DNA of 64,000 bases from CAVQJU01 sp963712905 (GTDB lineage Bacteria; Acidobacteriota; Vicinamibacteria; Vicinamibacterales; CAVVIG01). Both the position numbers and the translations under genes were made by a program. Below, in pieces: positions 10,201-19,500 of this stretch; position 1 is the stretch's first letter, and each line of letters starts with the position of its first letter. The stretch spans positions 248,001 to 312,000 of the forward strand of contig CAVQJU010000008.1 of assembly GCA_963712905.1 (NCBI GenBank). The letters run 5' to 3'. The notes below the pieces were generated by a model. That model did no database searches, was not told the origin of the DNA, and saw only the letters and a list, made by a program, of their open reading frames with translations.

Positions 10201-11911
10201 TCCGCTGTCGCGCGAGGACTACCAGGTGCTCTTCAAGGAGCTGTCGGGATCGAACAGGGTGCCGGGCGTCATCCTGCACCTGTTCGGCGTCGGCCCGGTC
10301 AGCGAGCTCGAGGGGGCCGCGCGCAACTACGGCGGCGATCACGAGCGAGGCTTCGGCACGCTGCTGCGGCTGGCGCAGTCGCTCGGCGAGTCGGACTTTT
10401 CCTCGCCGGTGCGCGTGGCGGTCGTCAGCAACGATTCACTGGATGTGACCGGCCAGGAGATGCTCGCGCCGGGCAAGCTGACGGCGCTCGGGTTGTGCCG
10501 GGTGATCCCGCAGGAATACCCGACCGTCTCGTGCAAGTACATCGATCTCGCCTGGAACGGGTTCGGGCCCGCAGACGTGACCGACAGCAATCTCGACCGG
10601 CTCCTGCACGACGCCGCCGGCAAGTCGGCCGACCCGGTCGTGGCCTACCGCGGCGGACACCGCTGGGTGCAGACCTACTCGGAGATCGATCTGGGTGAGC
10701 CGGTCGGCGCGGGACGCCTGAAGCCGAACGGCGTCTACGTCATCACCGGCGGCCTCGGCGACATCGGTCTGCAGATGGCCAAGTACCTGCTGAAGGCGGT
10801 CAACGCCAAAGTGGTGCTGACGGGCCGCAGCGGCATCCCGAAACGCGAGGACTGGAAGGCGCACCTCGATCGTCACGGCCATCACGATGCGACGAGCCAG
10901 AGAATACTTCGCGTCCAGGAACTCGAAACGCTCGGCGGTGAAGTGATGGTCCTCAAGGCCGACGCCGGGGATCTCGAGCAGATGCGCGACGCCTTCGCCA
11001 CCGCGGAGGAGGCGTTTGGCGACATCAACGGCGTGATTCACGCCGCCGGCCTGATCAGCGGGGACGCCTTCCAGCTGATCGCGGAGGTCGATGCCGCCGC
11101 GTGCAGCCGCCAGTTCCAGCCGAAAATCGTCGGCCTGTGCGTCCTGGACGAGGTGATTGCCGGGCGCCCGCTCGACTTCTGCGTCCTCGTGTCGTCGCTG
11201 TCGGCGGTCCTCGGCGGCCTGCGATATGGCGCGTACGCCGCGGCCAATATCTTCATGGACGGTTTCGCGTACCGGCGAAGCCGGACCAGCACGTTCCCGT
11301 GGCTCACGATCAACTGGGACAACTGGATGCGGACGGAAGACGAGGCCCGGCTGGCGGCGTCCGGCAGCACGCCCACGGGGTTCGTGCTGACGCCGACCGA
11401 AGGCGTCGAAGCGTTCCGACGGCTGCTGTCGTCCGACTTCGGGGTCCAGGCCGTTGTCTCGACGGGCGACCTGCAGTCGCGCCTCGATCAGTGGGTCAAC
11501 ATGGAGGCCCTGAAGGCGGACGCCCCGCCCGAGGCGTCGCGGTCCGCGCGGCTGCCGCGTCCGAACCTGCAGACCGATTTCGTGGCGCCGGGTACGGATC
11601 TCGAACGATCGATCGCGGGCATCTGGGGGGAGCTCCTCAACGTGGACCGCGTGGGTCTCAACGACAACTTCTTCGAACTGGGCGGGGATTCGTTCCTGGG
11701 CATCCAGGTGATTTCCCGGCTCAAACGCGAACTGGGCGTGAAGGTCACCGCGGTCTCGCTCTACGAAGGACCGCGCGTCGGGCTGCTGGCCAAGATCATC
11801 ACGTCAGCCGGGCAGGAGAAAGCTCCGGCGTTCGACAACAGCCGCCTGCGCGGCGAGCGGCGCCGCGAGCGGAAGCTCGGCGTCAGCGCTGTCGTGACGG
11901 TGGAAACCTAA
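7256..11911 (+). CDS. Type I polyketide synthase, one module KS-AT-KR-ACP
   Basis: This 1551-residue protein has the same module layout as its neighbours. KS Cys185 lies in TACSTS; the second motif reads GHGTAT rather than HGTGT but keeps the His. AT Ser631 is in GHSLGE and the HAFH motif predicts malonyl-CoA. KR has GGLGDIG and a YxxxN catalytic pair starting at Tyr1327; the ACP Ser1479 sits in GGDS rather than GGHS. No DH, ER, MT or TE domain is visible. The N-terminal stretch before the KS is acidic (D/E-rich in the first 12 residues) while the preceding PKS ends in a basic tail, suggesting charge-based docking. It begins 12 bp after the previous stop. Confidence 0.96.
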   Translation: MDQSEEMDNVDAPVTGVAVIGMVGRFPGANDLDTFWRNIRDGVESITFFTDEQMAATGADAELLKNPSFVKARGVVDEVDQFDAGFFGYSNRDALLMDPQQRLFLQCAWEALEDAGYDPRSYRGLVGVYGGSTASSYHNLLYANFGQLNADGLSIAIGNELPFLTTRVSYKLDLKGPSCPVQTACSTSLVAVHLACQGLLNAECDMALAGGVSLRLPQEAGYFYQEEGILSPDGHCRSFEAKANGTIFSNGAGIVVLKRLDDALADGDTVYAVIRGSAINNDGARRASFTAPGVGGQSQVIADALASAEVDPETISYLEGHGTATALGDSIEVQALTKAFGTSKRGYCAIGSVKANIGHLDAAAGVAGLIKTILSMQNKQLPPTAHFEKPNPDIQFEATPFYVNAKLREWTRAPGTPRRAGVSSFGFGGTNAHVIVEEAPEVSPPGPSRPWQLLALSAEAPAVLENSSARLSQFLSTHAVNLADAAYTSKVGRRSMKHRRAVVCRTGEDAARALEARDAKAVFSGSHDGPARPVVFLFPGQGAQYVNMGLELYQDEAVYRETVDRCAGLLTPHLGFDIREVIYPKGPATEALSERLTQTSIAQPALFVVEYALARLLMGWGIVPDALIGHSLGELVAACVSGVVKEADALRLVALRGRLMHEMPTGVMLAVPLPEARVRRMLGDGLWLAAINHGSLCVVSGDETHIAALEARLQEEGAEGQRLNTSHAFHSGLMDGAVAPFVKAVSETSLGAPKIPYISNVTGTWVEAAQAQDPAYWGRQIREAVRFGTGVTELLKKEERLFVEVGPGNVLSALVRRQAPGKAAHIFPTLRHAREEGSAVATLLGALGRLWVNGGTIDWTAFYGDEARRRVSLPVYPFDRQRFWVDPPPARPADSRKVRARVEGRKPDIGSWFYAPAWARAPLATAADGLASAMRETWLVLLDEYQLGDRLVARLERAGHDVIVVTAGEGFRRLGSGQYSIDPLSREDYQVLFKELSGSNRVPGVILHLFGVGPVSELEGAARNYGGDHERGFGTLLRLAQSLGESDFSSPVRVAVVSNDSLDVTGQEMLAPGKLTALGLCRVIPQEYPTVSCKYIDLAWNGFGPADVTDSNLDRLLHDAAGKSADPVVAYRGGHRWVQTYSEIDLGEPVGAGRLKPNGVYVITGGLGDIGLQMAKYLLKAVNAKVVLTGRSGIPKREDWKAHLDRHGHHDATSQRILRVQELETLGGEVMVLKADAGDLEQMRDAFATAEEAFGDINGVIHAAGLISGDAFQLIAEVDAAACSRQFQPKIVGLCVLDEVIAGRPLDFCVLVSSLSAVLGGLRYGAYAAANIFMDGFAYRRSRTSTFPWLTINWDNWMRTEDEARLAASGSTPTGFVLTPTEGVEAFRRLLSSDFGVQAVVSTGDLQSRLDQWVNMEALKADAPPEASRSARLPRPNLQTDFVAPGTDLERSIAGIWGELLNVDRVGLNDNFFELGGDSFLGIQVISRLKRELGVKVTAVSLYEGPRVGLLAKIITSAGQEKAPAFDNSRLRGERRRERKLGVSAVVTVET

Positions 11912-11915
11912 CCGG

Positions 11916-14900
11916 ATGGCCGACAAGACCGGACAGCCGATCACGGGAATCGCCGTGATCGGCATGGCGTGCCGCTTTCCGGGCTCCTCGTCCGTCGAGG
12001 AGTTCTGGAAGAACCTCTGCGACGGCGTCGAATCGATCCGCGCCTTGAGCGACGAGGAGATGCTGGCGGCCGGGCTCGATCCCGAGGAATTGACGAACCC
12101 GAGGCACGTGGCGGCGGCGGCGCTGCTCGACGGCATCGATCGGTTCGACGCGGCGTTCTTCGGCATCAACGCGCGCGAAGCCGAGGTGATGGATCCGCAG
12201 CACCGCGTCTTCCTCGAGTGCGCGTGGCAGGCCCTCGAGGATGCCGGCTACGACGCGGAACGGTATGACGGAGCCATCGGTGTCTTCGGCGGCGGCGTGC
12301 ACGACGGCTACGCGTCGCAGAACCTCATGCCGGCCGGCGTCTTCGACGAGAAGAGCTCCGTGCTCCAGACGATCCTGTCGAACGAGAAGGACTACCTGAC
12401 GACGCGGGTGTCGTACAAGCTGAACCTGCGCGGACCCAGCTACAACGTGCAAACGGGCTGCTCGACGTCGCTGGTGGCGGTGCACCTGGCCTGCCAGAAC
12501 CTGCTCAACTACGAAAGCGACATGGCGCTGGCCGGCGGGATCGCGATCGATGTCGGCCGCGGCCAGGGGTACTACCACCACGAAGGCAGCGTGTCGTCTC
12601 CGGATGGACACTGCCGGGCCTTCGACGCCAGGGCCGAGGGCACCGTGTTCGGCAACGGTGTCGGGATCGTCGTGCTCAAGCGGCTCGAGGACGCCCTCGC
12701 CGACGGCGACACGATTCACGCGGTCATCCTCGGGTCGGCCACGAACAACGACGGGTCGCACAAGGTCGGTTTCACCGCGCCGAGCGTCACGGGGCAGTCC
12801 AGGGTCATCGTCGAGGCGCTGGCAGACGCCGGCGTGGCGGCTGACACGATTGGATATGTCGAGGCGCACGGCACCGGCACCACGCTCGGCGATCCGATCG
12901 AAGTCGAGGCGATGACGCGGGCGTTCGCCGCGTCCACGGCGGCGCGGCAGTTCTGCGCGATCGGGTCGGTGAAGACGAATGTCGGCCACCTGGACGGCGC
13001 CGCGGGCATCTCGGGCTTCATCAAGGCCGTGCTCTCGCTGCGTCACGGCGTGCTCCCGCCGACGCTGCACTTCGAAACCCCCAACCCGAAGATTCAATTC
13101 GAGGACACACCGTTCTTCGTCAACAACCGGCTGCGCGAATGGACAACCGGCACCCAGCCCGGCACACCGAGGCGCGCCGGGGTGAGCTCGTTCGGCATGG
13201 GCGGGACCAACGCGCACGTCGTGCTCCAGGAAGCGCCGGCGATGCCTGCGGCCGGAGACTCGCGGGCGAGCCACCTCCTCGTGCTCTCGGCGCGCAGCGC
13301 CGGGGCGCTCGACACCGAGGCCCGCAATCTCGCCGACCACCTGGAGAAGCACCCCGACGTCAACCTGGCCGACGTCGCCTACACGCTGCAGGCGGGCCGC
13401 GCGGCTTTTTCGCATCGACGGGCGGTCGTGTGCGCCGACGGCGCCCACGCCGTCGGTGCCCTCAGGCAGAGCGAGGCGCAGACCCACGAGTATCGCGGCG
13501 AATCGCGCCCGGTGGTGTTCCTCTTCACCGGCCAGGGCGCCCAGTACGCGGGCATGGGCCGAGCGCTCTACGACAGCGAACCAGTATTCCGGGAATGGGT
13601 CGATCGGTGTTCGGCGCTGCTCCAGCCTCACATCGGACGCGACATCAGGAAGCTCCTGTACCCGCCCGCGTCGAATCCCGCGGAGGCACGGGCGGCGGCC
13701 GACAGTCTCGGCCGGACGGAGTACGCGCAGCCGGCCTTGTTCGTCACCGAGTACGCCCTGGCGCAGCTGTGGATCTCCTGGGGCGTGCGGCCGTCGGCAT
13801 GCATCGGGCACAGCCTGGGCGAGTACGTCGCCGCGTGCCTGGCGGGTGTCTTCTCGCTCGAGGACGCCCTCAGGGTGGTTGCCGTGCGCGGCCGCCTGAT
13901 GCAGCAGTTGCCGGCCGGCGCGATGACGGCGGTGACCCTCGCCGCGGCGGACGTCACGCCGATGCTCGACGGAGACCTCGCGATCGCCGCCGCCAACGCC
14001 CCGAAGCTGACGGTGGTATCGGGGCCGATTGACGCGATCGAACGCTTCGAGGCGCAGTGCGCAGGCCGTGCCGAGTTCCGGCGGCTGCAGACGTCGCACG
14101 CGTTCCATTCGCCGATGATGGAACCGATCATCCAGGAATTCATCGAGCTGCTGGCCGGCATCGAACTGGGCGCGCCCTCGCTGCAGTACGTGTCGAACGT
14201 CACAGGCAAGTGGATCGACGCCGACCGGGCCGCGAGCCCCGAGTACTGGGCCACGCATCTGCGCCGCGCGGTCCGGTTCGGGGATGGGGTCCGGTTCCTG
14301 CTGGAGAGCGGCTCCTGGCACTTCGTGGAGGTCGGACCCGGACGGACGCTGGCCTCGCTCGTGAAGCAGGCCGGTGGAGTCGAAGACGCGCTGGTGCTGA
14401 CGAGCCTTCCACACGCCGTGGATGCCGCCGGCCGCGGCGGCGACGCCGCACACATGCTGACCACGCTCGGCCGGCTGTGGCAACACGGCGTCGACGTGGA
14501 CTGGACGGCGCTGCGCGGACCGGACCGCCCGCGCCGCGTTTCACTCCCCACGTATCCGTTCGAGCGCGAGCGGTACTGGGTAGAGCCGACCGACGAACAG
14601 AGAGGGAAGACACCGCCCCCGGTCGACCCGCTGGCGAAACAGGCCGACATCGCGAACTGGTTCTACGTTCCGGAGTGGCGGCAGACGCCGCCCGCGCTGT
14701 ACTACGCGCAGGGCCGTACGGTTGACCCCGCGGCTGTCTGGCTGGTATTCGCGGCATCCGGCGAGCTGAGCGCCGCGGTCCTCGATCGACTCGCCGCTCA
14801 TGCGGGACGCGACCGGATCGTCACCGTGGTTGGCGGCGCCGAGTTCGTCCGGCGCGATCCCCTGAGCTACGTCATCGATCCCGAACGTGCCGGCGACTAC

Positions 14901-16589
14901 GTCCGCCTGCTCGGCGAACTGGACGCCGCCGGCAAGTTCCCGGCGGTCGTCGCGCACTTGTGGAACGCCGCCGAGGGCGGTGCCGCCGTGGCCGCCGGGC
15001 CTCGGGGCGCCGAAGACGCGCAGTCGCGCGGCTTCTTCAGCCTGGTCTGGCTGGCGCAGGCCATCGCGGCGTGCGGCCGCGAAGGCGAGCCCAGAGCCGC
15101 GTCGATCAAGGTCGTGACCAGCGATCTCTTCGACATCACGGGCGCCGAGCCGCTGCGGCCGGAGAGAGCGACGCTGCTCGCGCCGGTGCGCGTGATCCCG
15201 CAGGAGCATCCGGAGATCCGCTGTTTCGCCGTGGACGTCTCGTCGGCGGAGCGATCGATGGCGGCCACGGCACGCCTCGTCGCCGACGAGCTCCTCGCCG
15301 AGGCCCGGGAAATCTGCGTCGCCTATCGCGGCGGGCACCGATGGTCACAGCTGATCGAGCCGTTTCTCATCGGCGCCGTCGAACCCGATCGCGTGCCGCT
15401 GCGTGAGGCTGGCGTCTACCTGATTCTGGGCGGTCTTGGCGCGATCGGCGCGGCGATCGCCAGGCACCTGGCGCGGACGAGGCGCGCACGGCTGGTGCTC
15501 GTCAACCGATCGCCGCTGCCGGATCCGGGCGAGTGGGCAGGCTGGATCGCGTCCCACGACGAGCGCGACGCGATGAGTGCGCGGATTCGAGCGGTGCAGG
15601 AGATCGAGGCCGCCGGCGCCGAGGTGCTGGTCGCCGCGGCGGACATCGCAGACCGCGATCAGATGGCCGCGCTCGTGGATCGCGCCGTGGCGCGGTTCGG
15701 ACGAATCGACGGCGTGATTCACGCCGCCGGCGTCGCGGGCGCCGGCACGATTCAACTGAAGAAGCGTGAGGGCGAAGGATCCGTCCTCGCCGCACTCGAG
15801 GACATCGATCGGAGGAGTTGCGAAGCACAATTCCGCCCGAAGGTGCGGGGCTTGTTCGTCCTCGAAGAAGTGCTGGGCGATCGGCCGCTGGATTTCTGCC
15901 TCGTTGTCTCGTCGCTGTCCACCCTGACCGGCGGGCCAGGCTACGCGGCCTATGCGGCCGCCAACATGTTCATGGACGCGTTCGTCCGCCGTCACAACCA
16001 GCAGTCCGCCGTGCGCTGGTTGAGCGTGAACTGGGATGCCTGGTCGTTCCACGCGGCCGGCGCCTCATCGTCGGCGGTGTCGCGGATGACGCTCAGCGAG
16101 GCGGAGGGGCTCGAGGTCTTCGAGCGCCTGCTGAGCGTGGCGCCTCTCGGCCACCTGATCGTCTCGACGATCAATCTCTATGCGCGGCTAACACCCACGC
16201 CTGCGCAGAAAGAGGGTGATCGCGCGGCGCCGAACGACGCCGGCGGGCAGACGCTCTACAACCGGCCCGCGAGCCTGGAGTCGAGTTACGAAGAGCCGCG
16301 GACGGCGCTCGAACGGACCGTTGCGGGCATCTGGCAGGAAGTGCTCGGGATGGACCGGGTCGGCCGCGCCGACAGCTTCTTCGAACTGGGCGGCCATTCG
16401 CTGCTGGCCGTTCAGGTCGCGGCGCGGCTCGAAGACGTGCTGCAGATGGAAGTGCCGATGCGGAACGTGTTCGACGCGTCGACTCTGGCCGATCTGGCGG
16501 CGCGCATTCAGGACGTGCTGATGGCGGCGCAGGGCGAGGAAGTGCTCGTCGGCGGCGACGGCGGGGACATCGAGGACGTGGAGATATGA
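11916..16589 (+). CDS. Type I polyketide synthase, one module KS-AT-KR-ACP, hands over to NRPS
   Basis: This 1557-residue PKS is the last before the NRPS. KS Cys182 lies in TGCSTS, an Ala-to-Gly variant of TACSTS. AT Ser633 is in GHSLGE with HAFH, predicting malonyl-CoA. The KR has GGLGAIG and catalytic Tyr1346 followed by Asn four residues later; ACP Ser1495 is in GGHS. Unlike the three upstream PKS proteins, the last 17 residues are acidic (EEVLVGGDGGDIEDVEI), which fits the short acidic peptide recognised by TubC-type beta-hairpin docking domains. The next protein begins with such a domain. The stop overlaps the NRPS start by 4 bp. Confidence 0.96.
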   Translation: MADKTGQPITGIAVIGMACRFPGSSSVEEFWKNLCDGVESIRALSDEEMLAAGLDPEELTNPRHVAAAALLDGIDRFDAAFFGINAREAEVMDPQHRVFLECAWQALEDAGYDAERYDGAIGVFGGGVHDGYASQNLMPAGVFDEKSSVLQTILSNEKDYLTTRVSYKLNLRGPSYNVQTGCSTSLVAVHLACQNLLNYESDMALAGGIAIDVGRGQGYYHHEGSVSSPDGHCRAFDARAEGTVFGNGVGIVVLKRLEDALADGDTIHAVILGSATNNDGSHKVGFTAPSVTGQSRVIVEALADAGVAADTIGYVEAHGTGTTLGDPIEVEAMTRAFAASTAARQFCAIGSVKTNVGHLDGAAGISGFIKAVLSLRHGVLPPTLHFETPNPKIQFEDTPFFVNNRLREWTTGTQPGTPRRAGVSSFGMGGTNAHVVLQEAPAMPAAGDSRASHLLVLSARSAGALDTEARNLADHLEKHPDVNLADVAYTLQAGRAAFSHRRAVVCADGAHAVGALRQSEAQTHEYRGESRPVVFLFTGQGAQYAGMGRALYDSEPVFREWVDRCSALLQPHIGRDIRKLLYPPASNPAEARAAADSLGRTEYAQPALFVTEYALAQLWISWGVRPSACIGHSLGEYVAACLAGVFSLEDALRVVAVRGRLMQQLPAGAMTAVTLAAADVTPMLDGDLAIAAANAPKLTVVSGPIDAIERFEAQCAGRAEFRRLQTSHAFHSPMMEPIIQEFIELLAGIELGAPSLQYVSNVTGKWIDADRAASPEYWATHLRRAVRFGDGVRFLLESGSWHFVEVGPGRTLASLVKQAGGVEDALVLTSLPHAVDAAGRGGDAAHMLTTLGRLWQHGVDVDWTALRGPDRPRRVSLPTYPFERERYWVEPTDEQRGKTPPPVDPLAKQADIANWFYVPEWRQTPPALYYAQGRTVDPAAVWLVFAASGELSAAVLDRLAAHAGRDRIVTVVGGAEFVRRDPLSYVIDPERAGDYVRLLGELDAAGKFPAVVAHLWNAAEGGAAVAAGPRGAEDAQSRGFFSLVWLAQAIAACGREGEPRAASIKVVTSDLFDITGAEPLRPERATLLAPVRVIPQEHPEIRCFAVDVSSAERSMAATARLVADELLAEAREICVAYRGGHRWSQLIEPFLIGAVEPDRVPLREAGVYLILGGLGAIGAAIARHLARTRRARLVLVNRSPLPDPGEWAGWIASHDERDAMSARIRAVQEIEAAGAEVLVAAADIADRDQMAALVDRAVARFGRIDGVIHAAGVAGAGTIQLKKREGEGSVLAALEDIDRRSCEAQFRPKVRGLFVLEEVLGDRPLDFCLVVSSLSTLTGGPGYAAYAAANMFMDAFVRRHNQQSAVRWLSVNWDAWSFHAAGASSSAVSRMTLSEAEGLEVFERLLSVAPLGHLIVSTINLYARLTPTPAQKEGDRAAPNDAGGQTLYNRPASLESSYEEPRTALERTVAGIWQEVLGMDRVGRADSFFELGGHSLLAVQVAARLEDVLQMEVPMRNVFDASTLADLAARIQDVLMAAQGEEVLVGGDGGDIEDVEI

Positions 16590-19500
16590 CGACGGTTGAG
16601 TTTCTGGCGCACGTGCGCGGCCAGAACATCCGGCTGTGGGCCGAGGGCGATACGCTGCGGCTGCGCGCGCCGAAAGGGGCGCTCACGGCGGAGCTGCGCG
16701 ACGAGCTGACCGGACGCAAGGCTGAAATCCTTGCCGCGCTGCGCGCCGGCGAGACGCAGAAGCGGGCGGCCGTCCCGCTCGAACCTATCGCACGCGACGG
16801 CGACCTGCCCCTGTCGTTCAGCCAGGAGCGCCTCTGGTTCCTGCACCAGGTGAGTCCGGAGAGCGCCGCCTATAACATCGTGTCCTCGCTTCGATTCGAG
16901 CGCGGTGTGGACGTCGCCGCGCTCGAGCGGAGCCTCAACGCCCTGACCGAGCGCCACGAAACGCTGAGGACGACGTTCATCAGCCGCGAGGGGGAGCCGC
17001 TTCTTCGCATCGCGCCTCACCGTGCCACGCCGCTGCCGGTGCTCGACCTGCGATCGCTTCCCGACGCCGAACGCCGTGAGCGGGCGGCAGCCGTCAAGGC
17101 CCGCGAAGCCGAGTTGCCGTTCGATCTCCAGCAGGGACCGCTGCTGCGGTACACGCTGGTTCGCGTGACCGAGGATGAGGCCGAGCTGTTGGTCGCGCTG
17201 CACCACGTCATCAGCGACCGCTGGTCGCTCGGCGTGCTCATGAACGAGCTCCAGATCCTCTACCGGGGACTGGTCGACGGCGTGGACGCCTCGCTGCCCG
17301 AACTGCCCGTTCAATACGTCGATTTCGCCTACTGGCAGCGTGAGCGTCTGCAGGGCAGTGCGCTCGAAGATCAGCTGGTCTACTGGCGTGAACGCCTCGC
17401 CGGCACGCCCGCGGTGCTCGACCTGCCCATCGATTGCCAGCGGCCGGCCGAGCAGACGCATCACGGGTCGTGGGAGTGGCGTCAGCTGCCGGAGCCGGTG
17501 GGCGCCTCGGTGAGGGCGATGTCCATCCGGGCGGGCGTCACCCCGTTCATGATCTTCGTCGCGGCATTCGACGCGCTGCTGCATCGATACACTGGCCAGG
17601 ACGACATCCTCCTCGGCACGCCGATCGCCGGCCGCACGAACCGGCTGCTCGAAGGTCTGGTCGGCTGCTTCGTCAACATGCTCGTCCTGCGCGAGGACCT
17701 CTCGGGGAACCCGACGTTCCTCGAACTGCTGGCGCGTGTGCGCGAGACGGCGCTTGGCGCCTACAGCCACGCCGAGGTCCCGTTCGAGAAGCTGGTTGCC
17801 GATCTGCATCCGCAGCGCGACATGAGCCGATCGCCGCTATTCCAGGTGGCCATCGCGTACCAGAGCTCGCCCAAGGCGGTCGAGACGCCCAACGACGTCA
17901 GCATGACCGCAAGCGGCGGCACGCTGTTCGACCTGACGCTCTTCATCGAGGACGTGAACGGCGCGTACACCGTCACCGCCGAGTACAACGTGGATCTGTT
18001 CGAGCAGGCCACGATCGAACGAATGCTCGGGCATTTCGAAACGCTCATCGGCGCGGCGCTTGCGGCGCCCGACCAGCCGATCGGCCTGCTGCCGATCTTG
18101 ACAGCCGCCGAGCCGTCGCAGTTGCTGCCGGCGTGGCGCGGCGCAGTCGAGCCTCTCGAGGACGACGTCCGCATTCACGACCTGTTCGCGCGTCAGTCGG
18201 TCAGGACACCTGATGCCGTCGCGGTCCGCTGCCGGGGCGAGTCGTGTACATACGCCGAGCTCAACGCGCGCGCGAATCAGCTGGCGCGCTATCTCCGCGC
18301 CCGGGGCGTGGAGGCAGAAACGCTCGTCGGCCTCAGCGCCGAGCGATCGATCGAGATGCTGGTCGGCCTGCTCGGCATCCTCAAAGCGGGTGGGGCGTAC
18401 GTTCCCCTCGACCCGTCCTATCCGGCCGATCGGCTCGCCTTCATGCTGGACGACGCCGCGGTCTCCATTCTCGTCACGCAGGCGCCGCTGCTCGACGTCG
18501 TTCCCGGCGGGCAGCGGCAGGCGATCTGCCTGGATCGTGACTGGCCGGAGATCGCGCGGGAGAGCGCAGCCGATCTCGAGCCGCTCGGCGGAGGCGCAAA
18601 CCTCGCGTACGTGATCTACACATCCGGGTCGACGGGCCGGCCCAAGGGCGTCCAGATCCCGCATCGCGCCGTCGTCAATTTCCTGCGGACCATGGCGCAG
18701 CGGCCCGGGCTGGCCGCCGGGGACGTGCTGGTGTCGGTCACCACGCTGTCGTTCGACATCTCGGGGCTCGAGATGTATCTCCCGCTCATGGTCGGTGCGC
18801 GTGTCGTGGTGGCGACGCGCGAGGACGTCACGGACGGACGGCAGTTGCAGGCGCTTCTCGAGTCCGAGGGCGCCACGGTGATGCAGGCGACGCCCGCCAC
18901 GTGGCGGCTGCTGGTCGAGGCGGGTTGGACGGGACCCGGGCTGAAGATGCTGTGCGGCGGGGAAGGCCTGCCGCAGGAGCTGGCGGCCCAGCTGATCGAG
19001 CGCGGTGCGGAGCTCTGGAATCTTTACGGGCCGACCGAAACGACCATCTGGTCCACGGCGGAGAAGCTGGGGGCCGGAGAGGGAAACGTCACGATCGGAC
19101 GCCCCATCGCGAACACGCAGACCTACGTGCTCGATCGAAATCTCCAGCCGCTGCCGGTTGGCGTGCCGGGCGAGCTGTATATCGCGGGCGACGGGCTCTC
19201 GCGGGGTTATCGTCAGCGTCCGGACCTGACCGCCGAGCGCTTCCTGCCGAACCCGTACGGACCGCCAGGTTCGCGGATGTACCGGACCGGCGACTTGGCG
19301 CGCTTTCTGGCAGACGGCCGGATTGAATGCCTGGGACGTGTCGATCACCAGGTGAAGGTCCGCGGTTTCCGCGTCGAGCTCGGCGAGGTCGAATCGGCCG
19401 TGGCCGCACACCCGGCCGTCAAGGAGACGGTCGTGTTCGCCGAGGAAGTTGGCGCGGGCGACACGCGCCTGGTCGCCTATGTGGTGTATCAGCCGGGCGA

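Noticed and set aside
7676..14486. Very long open frames on the - strand opposite the PKS genes (over 800 codons)
   Set aside because: They mirror KS and AT coding sequence, are rich in Arg, His and Gly without domains, and are typical antisense shadows of GC-rich genes.
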